Below the pieces are notes generated by a model, which was not told where the DNA came from, did not search any database, and saw only the letters and a program-made list of their open reading frames with translations. The position numbers were made by a program, and so were the translations under genes. From Actinotalea endophytica (GTDB taxonomy: Bacteria; Actinomycetota; Actinomycetes; Actinomycetales; Cellulomonadaceae): DNA of 64,000 nucleotides. Location of the stretch: positions 124,001 through 188,000 of the forward strand of contig NZ_JAOVZU010000005.1 of the NCBI RefSeq assembly GCF_025717005.1, read 5' to 3'. Positions 54,704 through 62,615 of the stretch are shown here, in pieces (within the stretch, counting starts at the first letter, position 1; every line of letters starts with the position of its first letter).

Positions 54704-55381
54704 TCAGTCGGGGCCGTCAGCCGGCAGCGGCAGGCCGTGGCGCTCCGACGCGCCCTGGACGTGCTCGGCCAACCGGGCCGCCACGGCGTCCGCCGTCGCG
54801 GCGACGGCCTCCCGGCGCGACATCCCCTCGCCGCCGGCAGGTTCCACCGGGGCACCCAGCTCGACCACGAAACGCCGCCGCAGCGCCGGGACGTGGCCGA
54901 GGCTCTCGCCGGTCCGCCGCGTGCCGAGGATCGCCACCGGGACCACCGGGGCGCCGCCGTTCACGGCGAGCCACGCCACACCCGCGCGCACCCCGGCGAC
55001 GTCGCCACGCCCGCGGTTCCCTTCCGGGAAGATCCCGACCACCCCGCCACGTCGCAGCACCGCGAGACCCGCCTCCAGCGCGCTGCGCCCACTGCTGCGG
55101 TCCACCGGGATCTGCCCGGCACCACGCAGGATCAGCCCGATCGGACCGTGGAACATCTCCTGCTTGACCAGGATGTGCGAGCCACGCGGCAGGGCGCCGT
55201 GCAGCAGCGGGCCGTCGACGATCGACACGTGGTTCGCCGCGACCACCACCGGACCGGTGCTCGGCAGGTTCTCGACCCCGACGACCCGGGTGCTCCACAC
55301 GACGTGGGCCAGGAACCGTCCGACCTGGCGCGACCACACCGGACCGGCCGGCCCGGGCGCGTGCGGCCCCGCGGGGCTCAC
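54704..55381 (-). CDS. plsC: 1-acyl-glycerol-3-phosphate acyltransferase (PlsC family)
   Basis: 225-residue acyltransferase that adds the second acyl chain in phospholipid synthesis, producing phosphatidate. The catalytic NHVSIVDGP (NHx4D) is near residue 50; the substrate-binding [15 protein letters not shown] block (equivalent to FPEGTR) follows near residue 110. [20 protein letters not shown] lies between. A hydrophobic N-terminal segment suggests peripheral membrane binding. The GTG at 55381 overlaps the cmk stop (GTGA). The FPEGNR variant is common in actinobacterial members of this operon. The exact acyl donor cannot be read. Confidence 0.87.
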   Translation of the reverse strand: MSPAGPHAPGPAGPVWSRQVGRFLAHVVWSTRVVGVENLPSTGPVVVAANHVSIVDGPLLHGALPRGSHILVKQEMFHGPIGLILRGAGQIPVDRSSGRSALEAGLAVLRRGGVVGIFPEGNRGRGDVAGVRAGVAWLAVNGGAPVVPVAILGTRRTGESLGHVPALRRRFVVELGAPVEPAGGEGMSRREAVAATADAVAARLAEHVQGASERHGLPLPADGPD

Positions 55382-56088
55382 TCCCCCGTCCGGCTCTCGA
55401 TCAGGTCGAGCACGGCACGCACCGTCTGCTCGAGGTCGAGACCCGACGAGTCGACGGTCACCACGCCGTCCGCGGCGGTGCGGAACTCGACCACCGTGGA
55501 GTCCTTCGCGTCCCGGCCCACCACCTGGTCGCGGGTCGCGGCCACGGCGGCCGCGTCGTCGGTCCCGTGCAGCTCACGAGCACGACGGGCCAGCCGGGCC
55601 TCCTCGCTCGCGGTCAGCAGCAGCCGCACGTCGGCGTCCGGGGCGACGACGGTGGTGATGTCCCGCCCCTCGACGACGACACCACGTCCCTCGCTGAAGC
55701 CCTCCGGGGTGCACTCGAGCTCGATCACGGCCCGTTGCCGGCGCCCCAGGTCCGCGCGCACGTCGAGGTTCGTCGCCACCTGCGAGACGACCTCCGAGAT
55801 CGCCGAGGCCCGGATCGCGGTGCCGACGTCGTGCCCGGCCACGCGGAACACCGGGAACCTCGGGTTGAGGTCCAGCTCGAGCACCATGGCGTGCACCGCC
55901 TGCGTGACGGCGTCGGTGTCCGCCAGGTCGACACCCTGCTCACGGCACCACCACGCGGCCGCGCGGTACATCGCACCCGTGTCCAGGTACGCCAGGCCGA
56001 GGTGGGCGGCCACCTGGCGGCTCACGCTCGACTTGCCCGATCCGGAAGGCCCGTCGACCGCCACGACGAGCGGGGTCCGCACGCTCAT
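55378..56088 (-). CDS. cmk: Cytidylate kinase
   Basis: 236-residue housekeeping kinase that phosphorylates CMP and dCMP. Walker A GPSGSGKSSVSRQVA is at residues 14-28. YLDTGAMYRAAAW and GRDITTVVAPDADVRLLLTASEEARLARRARE are family blocks. The ATG at 56088 overlaps the tyrA stop (ATGA); an ATG five codons further upstream is also possible. The stop in turn overlaps the acyltransferase start. The gene differs from the P-loop-poor relative at 33871. Confidence 0.95.
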   Translation of the reverse strand: MSVRTPLVVAVDGPSGSGKSSVSRQVAAHLGLAYLDTGAMYRAAAWWCREQGVDLADTDAVTQAVHAMVLELDLNPRFPVFRVAGHDVGTAIRASAISEVVSQVATNLDVRADLGRRQRAVIELECTPEGFSEGRGVVVEGRDITTVVAPDADVRLLLTASEEARLARRARELHGTDDAAAVAATRDQVVGRDAKDSTVVEFRTAADGVVTVDSSGLDLEQTVRAVLDLIESRTGE

Positions 56089-57194
56089 CCCGCCACCCGC
56101 CATCCGCGCGCCTCCAGCTGGCTCTCCAGGTGCTCGCCGAGGCCCGGCAGCACCGAGATCGAGGCGAGACCGACCGCCTGCCGCGGCGCGTGGTCGATCG
56201 CGAGCTCCTCGAGGTTCACACCCACGTCGCCCATGTCCACGAGCAGACGGCCGAGCTCGCCCGGACGGTCCGGCACCAGCACCGTGACCACGTCGTACGT
56301 CGCGTGCGACCCACCGTGCTTGCCGGGCACCCGGCCGACACCCGCGTTGCCTGCCGCGATCGCACCGGCGAGCGTGCCGAGCGCACCGTCGGCCGCGGGG
56401 TCGCCCGTCGCCGCGTCGAGCGCGTCGATCAGCGCGTCGAGGTCACCGCGCAGCGCCCGCAGCACGGGCGCCACCGCCGCCGCGTTGGCCGCCAGGATCG
56501 AGGTCCACAGAGCGGGGTCGCTCGCCGCGATCCGGGTCACGTCGCGCAGCCCCTGGCCGGCCAGGTCGAGCGACCCGGGCGGCGCGGCTCGCAGCTGCGA
56601 CGCGACCAGCGACGCCGCCACCTGCGGCACGTGCGAGACCAGCGCCACGGCGGCGTCGTGCTCGGCCGCGGCCATCATGACGGGCGTCGCACCGGTGTCG
56701 ACAGCGAGCGTCCGGACCGCAAGAACCGCCGAGGGCTCCGCCTCCGGCGGCGCGGCCACCACCCAGGGACGGCCGGTGAAGAGGTCCGGGCGGGCCGCCG
56801 TGGGGCCGGAACGCTCGGACCCGGCCATCGGGTGCGACCCCACGTAGCGGCGCAGGTCACCGCCGCCTGCCGCGACGGCCGCGGCGATCGCACCCTTGAC
56901 CGACGACACGTCGGTGACCACGGCCCCCGGGTGCGCTGCGAGCTCCGCGAGCACGACCTCGGCGGTCACGTCGGGCGGGGCCGCGACGACCACGAGTGCA
57001 GGCTCGGGCTCGTCCTCGACCGGCAGCCGTCCTGCGCCGACGTCGCGTGCCAGCAGCACAGTGGTCCGCGACGGGTCGCTGAGCACCACGTCCACACCAC
57101 CGGCGCGCAGCGCGAGGCCGACACTCGTGCCCAGCAGGCCTGTGCCGACCACGCGCACCGGGCCTCGGGTCGCGACCACGGACTGCTCGCTCAC
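56085..57194 (-). CDS. tyrA: Prephenate dehydrogenase with ACT domain
   Basis: 369-residue enzyme of tyrosine synthesis that oxidises prephenate to 4-hydroxyphenylpyruvate with NAD(P). The nucleotide-binding motif VRVVGTGLLGTSVGLAL is at residues 13-29, VTDVSSVKGAI and GSHPMAGSERSGP (active-site serine and histidine region) follow. The C-terminal 75 residues (YDVVTVLVPDRPGELGRLLVDMG) form an ACT domain that probably senses tyrosine. The GTG at 57194 lies 52 bases after the pseudouridine synthase gene; its stop overlaps cmk. TyrA is absent at this place in M. tuberculosis, so it is an addition to the scp-cmk-der run. Confidence 0.93.
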   Translation of the reverse strand: MSEQSVVATRGPVRVVGTGLLGTSVGLALRAGGVDVVLSDPSRTTVLLARDVGAGRLPVEDEPEPALVVVAAPPDVTAEVVLAELAAHPGAVVTDVSSVKGAIAAAVAAGGGDLRRYVGSHPMAGSERSGPTAARPDLFTGRPWVVAAPPEAEPSAVLAVRTLAVDTGATPVMMAAAEHDAAVALVSHVPQVAASLVASQLRAAPPGSLDLAGQGLRDVTRIAASDPALWTSILAANAAAVAPVLRALRGDLDALIDALDAATGDPAADGALGTLAGAIAAGNAGVGRVPGKHGGSHATYDVVTVLVPDRPGELGRLLVDMGDVGVNLEELAIDHAPRQAVGLASISVLPGLGEHLESQLEARGWRVAG

Positions 57195-57246
57195 CGTGCG
57201 GGGTCCTTCCGGTCGGACGCGCTGGACGACCAGCGAGCGTAGCGGG

Positions 57247-57993
57247 TCACAGGTCCACGGCGGCCATCAGGGCGCCGAGCTCGTTGCCCGCCACCACCCG
57301 AGTCTGTCCCGGCTTGAGCTGCCCGAGCCGCACCGGGCCGATCCGGGTCCGCACCAGACGGGTGACGGGGTGACCGACGGCGTCGAACATCCGCCGCACG
57401 ATCCGGTTGCGGCCTTCATGCAGGTCGACCTGGACCAGGCTGCGGCGCGGCGAGGTCTCCAGGACCGTGTACGCGTCCACCCGCACCGGCCCGTCGTCCA
57501 GCTCGATCCCCCGCTTGAGCGCCTGACCCACGCCGGGCTTCACCCTGCCCTCCACGGTCACCACGTAGGTCTTCGTGACCTCGTAGGACGGGTGCGCGAG
57601 CCGGTGGGCGAGCTCACCGTCGTTGGTCAGCAGGAGCAGCCCCTCGGAGTCAGCGTCCAGCCGGCCGACGTGGAACACCCGACGGTCGGCCACCAGGCCG
57701 GACAGGTCCGGGCGCCCCTTCTCGTCGTGCATCGACGAGACCACGCCCTTCGGCTTGTGCAGCGCGATCGTGACCAGATCGGGGTCCAGCTGCACCCGCA
57801 TGCCGTCGACGTGCAGCACCACCGTCGTGGGGTCGACGCGCATGCCCTGCTCGCGGACCACCTCGCCGTCGACCTGCACCCGCCCCTGGGCGATCAGCTC
57901 CTCGCACGCCCGCCGCGAGCCCAGGCCTGCGCCCGCGAGCACCTTCTGCAGTCGGACGCCCTCGGCGCCTCCCGACCCACCCGGCTCGTTCAC
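57247..57993 (-). CDS. rRNA pseudouridine synthase, RsuA/RluB family
   Basis: 248-residue RNA modification enzyme. An N-terminal S4 domain (RLQKVLAGAGLGSRRACEELIAQGRV) is followed by the catalytic domain, with the nucleophilic aspartate in HVGRLDADSEGLLLLTNDGEL and the family blocks KTYVVTVEG and EGRNRIVRRMFDAVGHPV. It is probably RluB (23S rRNA position 2605 in E. coli numbering), as in most actinobacteria. The GTG at 57993 overlaps the scpB stop (GTGA). RsuA or RluF identity cannot be excluded by sequence alone. Confidence 0.92.
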   Translation of the reverse strand: MNEPGGSGGAEGVRLQKVLAGAGLGSRRACEELIAQGRVQVDGEVVREQGMRVDPTTVVLHVDGMRVQLDPDLVTIALHKPKGVVSSMHDEKGRPDLSGLVADRRVFHVGRLDADSEGLLLLTNDGELAHRLAHPSYEVTKTYVVTVEGRVKPGVGQALKRGIELDDGPVRVDAYTVLETSPRRSLVQVDLHEGRNRIVRRMFDAVGHPVTRLVRTRIGPVRLGQLKPGQTRVVAGNELGALMAAVDL

Positions 57994-58625
57994 GCGGACG
58001 CGTCCTCGTCGAGGTCGAGCGCCTCGAGGTCGGGCAGGTACGGCGCGAGCGGCGGGAGCTCGTCGAGGCTCGTCATGCCCATCCGCTCGAGGAAGTACGG
58101 CGTCGTGACGTACAGCAGTGCGCCCGAAGGCTCGGTCCCGGCCTCGATCACCAGTCCCCGGGCGGCCAGGGTGCGGACCACCGAGTCGACGTTCACACCG
58201 CGTACCGCGGAGACCTGCCCCCGGGTCACCGGCTGCCGGTACGCGATCACCGCGAGCGTCTCCAGGGCCGCCTGGGTGAGTCGCGCGGACTGCCCGTCCA
58301 GCACGAACCGGCCCACCACGTCCGCGTGCGCGGCCGACGAGTAGAACCGCCACCCGTCGCCGACCTGGCGCAGCTCGAACCCGCGCAGCTCCGTGCGGTA
58401 CTCCTCCGCGAGGCCGGCGAGCAGGGCCTCGACCTCCACCGTCGGCAGGCCCAGCGCCGTCGCGAGGCGCACCGCCGGGATCGGCTCGTCGGCGACCATC
58501 AGCACCGCCTCGAGAGCTGCTCGAGCCCCGCCGGGCAGCACCGAGACGTCGAACGCCAGCTCGTCCGGCTTGGGCTCGGCTGCGACCTCGTCGACCGGGC
58601 GCCCGAGGTCCTCGTGATCGCTCAT
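57990..58625 (-). CDS. scpB: Segregation and condensation protein B
   Basis: 211-residue subunit of the SMC-ScpA-ScpB condensin that compacts and segregates the chromosome. Two winged-helix domains are visible: ALEAVLMVADEPIPAVRLATALGL and LTQAALETLAVIAYRQPVTRGQVSAVRGVNVDSVVRTL, the second being the most conserved ScpB block. The acidic C-terminal tail (DLEALDLDEDASA) is normal. The ATG at 58625 overlaps the scpA stop (ATGA) and its own stop overlaps the pseudouridine synthase start. smc lies outside the window. Confidence 0.96.
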   Translation of the reverse strand: MSDHEDLGRPVDEVAAEPKPDELAFDVSVLPGGARAALEAVLMVADEPIPAVRLATALGLPTVEVEALLAGLAEEYRTELRGFELRQVGDGWRFYSSAAHADVVGRFVLDGQSARLTQAALETLAVIAYRQPVTRGQVSAVRGVNVDSVVRTLAARGLVIEAGTEPSGALLYVTTPYFLERMGMTSLDELPPLAPYLPDLEALDLDEDASA

Positions 58626-59473
58626 GCGTCCTCCTGCAGGGGCGCGGGCTCCGAGCCCGCCGCCTCGTCGTAGTCGTCGTTGACCTCGACGTCGCCCTCG
58701 GCGCTGCCCGTCCAGCGCACGGTGAGCTCGCCGAGGGGGTCGACCTGGTCGAACGCCACCTGGCCCTCGCGGAACAGCTCGAGCAGCCCGAGGAACCGCG
58801 CGACGACCACGACGGTCTCCCCGGCGTCGGACACCAGCGACCGGAAGGTGGCCGCACCGGTCCTGCGCAGCCGGTCGACCAGCACCGCCGCCTGCTCACG
58901 GACGCTGACCGGGGTCGCGTGCAGGTGGCTCAGCGAGACCACCGGGACCGGCTTCGGCGCCAGCGCGCGAGCAGCCAGTGCGGCGAGGTGCTCGGGCCCG
59001 ATCGCGAGGACCAGCTCGGGCAGCAGAGCGGCCAGCTGCGGTTCGAGCGCCACGGCCCGCGGCACCCGGCGCGACTGCGACGCGAGCCGCTCGCCGAGGA
59101 ACCCGGCGACGTCCTTGAAGGCGCGGTACTGCAGCAGCCGGGCGAACAGCAGGTCGCGGGCCTCCAGCAGCTCGAGGTCCTCGGTGGTGTCCAGCTCGCC
59201 CGGGAGCAGCCGGGCCGCCTTGAGGTCGAGCAGCGTGGCGGCCACGACCAGGAACTCGCTGATCCGCCCGAGCTCCCACGGCTGGTCGGACTGCTCCGCC
59301 GCACGCACCGCAGCGATGAACTCGTCGGTCACCTGCGCGAGCGCGACCTCGGTGATGTCGAGCTTGTGCCGCGTGATCAGACCCAGCAGCAGGTCGAACG
59401 GCCCGGAGAAGTTGTCCAGGTGGACCTCGAACGGTCCGGGCCGGCTCGACGCTGCGAGCTCCTCAGGCGGCAT
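58622..59473 (-). CDS. scpA: Segregation and condensation protein A (kleisin)
   Basis: 283-residue kleisin bridging the SMC heads. The N-terminal SMC-neck contact FEVHLDNFSGPFDLLLGLITRHKLDI and the segment LVVAATLLDLKAARLLP are clear. The C-terminal winged helix binds the other head (TVVVVARFLGLLELFREGQVAFDQ). The ATG at 59473 lies inside the end of parA, overlapping it by 11 bases, so both are coupled. The acidic linker and tail are usual for the family. It is part of one run parA-scpA-scpB. Confidence 0.96.
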   Translation of the reverse strand: MPPEELAASSRPGPFEVHLDNFSGPFDLLLGLITRHKLDITEVALAQVTDEFIAAVRAAEQSDQPWELGRISEFLVVAATLLDLKAARLLPGELDTTEDLELLEARDLLFARLLQYRAFKDVAGFLGERLASQSRRVPRAVALEPQLAALLPELVLAIGPEHLAALAARALAPKPVPVVSLSHLHATPVSVREQAAVLVDRLRRTGAATFRSLVSDAGETVVVVARFLGLLELFREGQVAFDQVDPLGELTVRWTGSAEGDVEVNDDYDEAAGSEPAPLQEDA

Positions 59474-60323
59474 CGCCGCGCGCCACCAGCTCGCGAGCCA
59501 GCTGCCGATAGGCGACCGCTCCGGCGTGCGTCGGTGCGTACGTGGTGATCGGCTCCGCGGCCACGGACGCGTCCGGGAACTTCACGGTCCGCCCGATCAC
59601 GGTCTGCAGGAGCTGGTCGCCGAACGCCTCGTGCACCCGGGCGAGCACCTCGCGCGAGTGCAGGGTCCGCGAGTCGTACATGGTCGCGACGATGCCGTCG
59701 ACCTGGAGCCGGGGGTTGAGCCGGTCCCGCACCTTCTCGACGGTCTCGATCAGCAGCGCCACGCCGCGCAGCGCGAAGAACTCGCACTCCAGCGGGATGA
59801 GCACGCCGTGCGCCGCGGTCAGCGCGTTGACGGTGAGCAGACCCAGCGACGGCTGGCAGTCGATCAGGACGACGTCGTAGTCCTCCTCGGCCGGACGCAG
59901 CACGCGGGACAGGATCGACTCACGAGCGACCTCCCCGACCAGCTGGACCTCCGCCGCGGAGAGGTCGATGTTGGCCGGGAGCAGGTCCAGGCCTTCGACC
60001 GCGGTCGGCCGCACGACGTCGGCCAACGCCGAGCCGCGCTCCATCAGGAGGTTGTAGACCGTGCGGTCGAGCTCGTGCGGGTTGACCCCGAGTCCCACCG
60101 ATGCGGCGCCCTGCGGGTCGAAGTCCACGACGAGCACCTTGCGCCCGTAGTCGGCCAGCGCCGCCGCGAGGTTGATGGTGGTGGTGGTCTTGCCCACCCC
60201 ACCCTTCTGGTTGCACAACGCGATGATCCGGGCCGGTCCGGTGCCGGCCAGCGGCGAGGGCTCCTGGAATTCGGGCAACGGCCGTCCGACCGGGTCTGCC
60301 CGGGGCGCCTCGAGGTCCGTCAC
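59463..60323 (-). CDS. parA: ParA-family ATPase
   Basis: 286-residue Walker-type chromosome/plasmid segregation ATPase. The deviant Walker A motif CNQKGGVGKTTTTINLAA, with the extra lysine of ParA/MinD proteins, is near residue 37; DFDPQGAASVGLGVN and VLIDCQPSLGLLTVNAL follow as motifs A' and B. Located beside scpA, it corresponds to Rv1708 of M. tuberculosis, a second ParA paralogue, and is not the origin-proximal parA. No parB is adjacent. The ATG at 60323 has no strong ribosome site in the immediate upstream GGTAACCTC. Confidence 0.93.
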   Translation of the reverse strand: MTDLEAPRADPVGRPLPEFQEPSPLAGTGPARIIALCNQKGGVGKTTTTINLAAALADYGRKVLVVDFDPQGAASVGLGVNPHELDRTVYNLLMERGSALADVVRPTAVEGLDLLPANIDLSAAEVQLVGEVARESILSRVLRPAEEDYDVVLIDCQPSLGLLTVNALTAAHGVLIPLECEFFALRGVALLIETVEKVRDRLNPRLQVDGIVATMYDSRTLHSREVLARVHEAFGDQLLQTVIGRTVKFPDASVAAEPITTYAPTHAGAVAYRQLARELVARGDAA

Positions 60324-60348
60324 CCGCCCGAGGTTACCTCAGGAGAAG

Positions 60349-60374
60349 CCCCGGCCAGCGCCGCTCCGCCGGGG
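60349..60374 (-). terminator. Hairpin downstream of xerD
   Basis: CCCCGGC and GCCGGGG pair across a 12-base loop in the 63-base gap between xerD stop and parA start. A partial terminator, or a processing site between the two, is possible. Confidence 0.45.
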
Positions 60375-60386
60375 TGGCGCGAACCC

Positions 60387-61316
60387 TCAGCCCACCGCCC
60401 TCGGATGGGCCGCGACGTACACCTCACGCAGCAGCTCGGGGCTCACCTGGGTGTAGATCTGCGTGGTCGTCACCGACGCGTGCCCGAGGAGCTCCTGGAC
60501 CACACGCACGTCCGCGCCACCGGCCAGCAGGTGCGTCGCGAACGAGTGCCGCAGCGTGTGCGGCGAGATGGCCTGGGTCAGTCCCGCCCGCTCGGCCGCG
60601 AGCCGCAGGACCGCCCAGCCGGACTGCCGCGACAGCCGCCGGCCGAGGGTGTTCAGGAAGATCGCCGGTGTCCCCCGGCCGTGCGCTGCGAGCTCCGGGC
60701 GGGCCCGCACGAGGTACGCCTCGACGGCGTCGCGCGCGTACGAGCCGACCGGGACGACGCGCTGCTTGTCACCCTTGCCGCGCAGCAGCACCTCGCCGGT
60801 CTCCAGGTCGAGGTCGTCGACGTCGAGCCCGACCACCTCGCTGATCCGGGCACCCGTGGAGTAGAGCAGCTCGAGCAGCGCGCGGTCGCGCAGCGGCACG
60901 GGCCCGTCACCGATCCCGGCGGCCTCGAGCAGCGCGGTCACCTCGGCCACGCCGAGTGCCTTGGGCAGTCGCCTGGGCCGGGCCGGCGGCTTCACCGGGC
61001 TCGCCGGGTCGGTCACGGTCCAGCCCTCCAGGGCGCCGAACCGGTGCCACCCGTGCACGGCGGCGACCATCCTGGCCGTCGACGAGGCCGCCAGCGCCCG
61101 CCCGCCGTCGGCGCCGGTGCGCACCGCGAGCACGTAGTCGCGGACGTCCGCCTCGCTGACCTCGGCGAGGTCGGTGCGCCCACGCGCCGCGAGGTAGGAC
61201 TGGTACCTGCTCAGGTCGCGCCGGTACGCGGCGAGCGTGTTGGCGGACAGGCCCCGCTCGACCGCGAGGTGGTCGAGGTAGGCCGTCGCCGCACCCTCGA
61301 GCCGGTCGGAGCCCAC
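60387..61316 (-). CDS. xerD: Site-specific tyrosine recombinase XerD
   Basis: 309-residue recombinase that with XerC resolves chromosome dimers at dif. The N-terminal core-binding domain (about residues 1-105, [23 protein letters not shown]) precedes the catalytic domain. Catalytic residues are visible: the arginine in [11 protein letters not shown], lysine in RGKGDKQR, histidine-x-x-arginine in [11 protein letters not shown], histidine in [13 protein letters not shown] and the nucleophilic tyrosine in IYTQVSP. The GTG at 61316 lies one base after the ctaB stop (TGAGGTG), so it is cotranscribed with ctaB. It is chromosomal, not a phage integrase, by gene order with parA and scpA. Confidence 0.95.
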   Translation of the reverse strand: MGSDRLEGAATAYLDHLAVERGLSANTLAAYRRDLSRYQSYLAARGRTDLAEVSEADVRDYVLAVRTGADGGRALAASSTARMVAAVHGWHRFGALEGWTVTDPASPVKPPARPRRLPKALGVAEVTALLEAAGIGDGPVPLRDRALLELLYSTGARISEVVGLDVDDLDLETGEVLLRGKGDKQRVVPVGSYARDAVEAYLVRARPELAAHGRGTPAIFLNTLGRRLSRQSGWAVLRLAAERAGLTQAISPHTLRHSFATHLLAGGADVRVVQELLGHASVTTTQIYTQVSPELLREVYVAAHPRAVG

Positions 61317-61317
61317 C

Positions 61318-62271
61318 TCAGACCGGCAGGAACGGGTCGACCGAGACCGCGACGAACAGGAGCGTCAGGTAGGTGATCGAGTGGTGGAAGACCTTCATCT
61401 CACCCAGCTTGCCGCCCGCGCGCCGGGCTCGGACCAGCAGCCCGACGACCTGCGCCGTGAACCACGCCCCGAGAACCGTCGCGACGGCGGCGTAGACCCA
61501 GGACATCCCGGCGAGCGGCACCAGCGCGAGCGACGCCGCCACCATCGCGACCGTGTAGACGACCATCTCGACGGCGACCCGGACCTCGCCGGCCACCACG
61601 GGCAGCATCGGGACGCCGGCCTGCGCGTAGTCGCGGCGGAACCGCATCGACAGCGGCCAGTAGTGCGGGGGCGTCCAGAAGAAGATCACGAGGAACAGCG
61701 CGACGGGGGCCCAGGCGAGCGAGCCGGTCACCGCGGACCAGCCGATCAGCACGGGCATGCACCCGGCGATCCCACCCCACACGATGTTCTGCGGCGTGCG
61801 GCGCTTCAGCAGCATCGTGTAGCCGACCACGTAGAGCAGGATCGCGGCCAGCGACAGCAGCGCGGCGACGGCATTGACCAGGACCCAGAACCAGGCGACC
61901 GCACCGATCCCGAGCGCCACGCCGAACACGGTCGCAGCCCGCGGGCTCACCTCGCCGGTGACCAGCGGGCGCCGCTTGGTGCGGTTCATCACCGAGTCGA
62001 TGTCGCGGTCGAGCACGCAGTTCAGGGTGTTCGCCGAGCCTGCGGCCGCAGTGCCCCCGACCAACGTCGCGAGCACGAGACCGATCGACGGGAGCCCGCC
62101 GGCCGCCAGGATCATCGTCGGCACGGTGGTCACCAGGAGCAGCTCGATGATCCGCGGCTTGGTCAGCGCGACGTAGGCGGCTGCGCTGCGCACCACGCGC
62201 ACGCCCACCGCGGCGACGCGGGCACCCGGCGCCTGAGCGGGCCCGTCGGCCACCGCCGACGACTCGGTCAC
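61318..62271 (-). CDS. ctaB: Protoheme IX farnesyltransferase
   Basis: 317-residue UbiA-family membrane enzyme that adds a farnesyl group to protoheme, making heme O for cytochrome oxidase. The first aspartate motif is [23 protein letters not shown] and the second lies in [37 protein letters not shown] begins the first helix. About nine helices follow. I placed the start at GTG 62271 ([11 protein letters not shown]), about 30 residues before the conserved core; a start up to 31 codons further upstream is possible and the ribosome site is weak. It is divergent from transketolase, a standard actinobacterial arrangement. Confidence 0.93.
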   Translation of the reverse strand: MTESSAVADGPAQAPGARVAAVGVRVVRSAAAYVALTKPRIIELLLVTTVPTMILAAGGLPSIGLVLATLVGGTAAAGSANTLNCVLDRDIDSVMNRTKRRPLVTGEVSPRAATVFGVALGIGAVAWFWVLVNAVAALLSLAAILLYVVGYTMLLKRRTPQNIVWGGIAGCMPVLIGWSAVTGSLAWAPVALFLVIFFWTPPHYWPLSMRFRRDYAQAGVPMLPVVAGEVRVAVEMVVYTVAMVAASLALVPLAGMSWVYAAVATVLGAWFTAQVVGLLVRARRAGGKLGEMKVFHHSITYLTLLFVAVSVDPFLPV

Positions 62272-62615
62272 GCTGCGCACTGTCGGCTTGCTCCGTTCGC
62301 GGTGAGGTCGCGCACCGGCCCGGCCTCCGGCGTCGGGGACCATGGTAGGCGACGGAGGCCGCATTCACAGGAGATGACGCCCTGCCGAGAGCGAACGACG
62401 CGCGAGCGGCAAGGGACAGGAGTCCCACTGCCCGTCGCCGGGTGATCGTCCCGGCCCCACGGCGACGGTTCGCACGTCGGACACGGACAGTGGTCCCAGA
62501 CATGGGCGGCTAGGCTCGTCGCGGTCACCGACGACGGTGGACCCGTGCTCGTCCGGGCCCTTGATCCCGCACGGAGCGTGCCCCAGATCCCCTCCCCGGG
62601 AAGGATCGAGCTGAC
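62272..62615. other. Divergent promoter region between ctaB and transketolase
   Basis: 344 bases without a gene. TAGGCT at 62511-62516 is a good actinobacterial -10 element for transketolase, though its -35 partner is unclear. On the minus strand TGTGAA and TACCAT spaced by 16 bases (near 62340-62367) could serve ctaB. No known RNA motif was seen. Confidence 0.45.
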
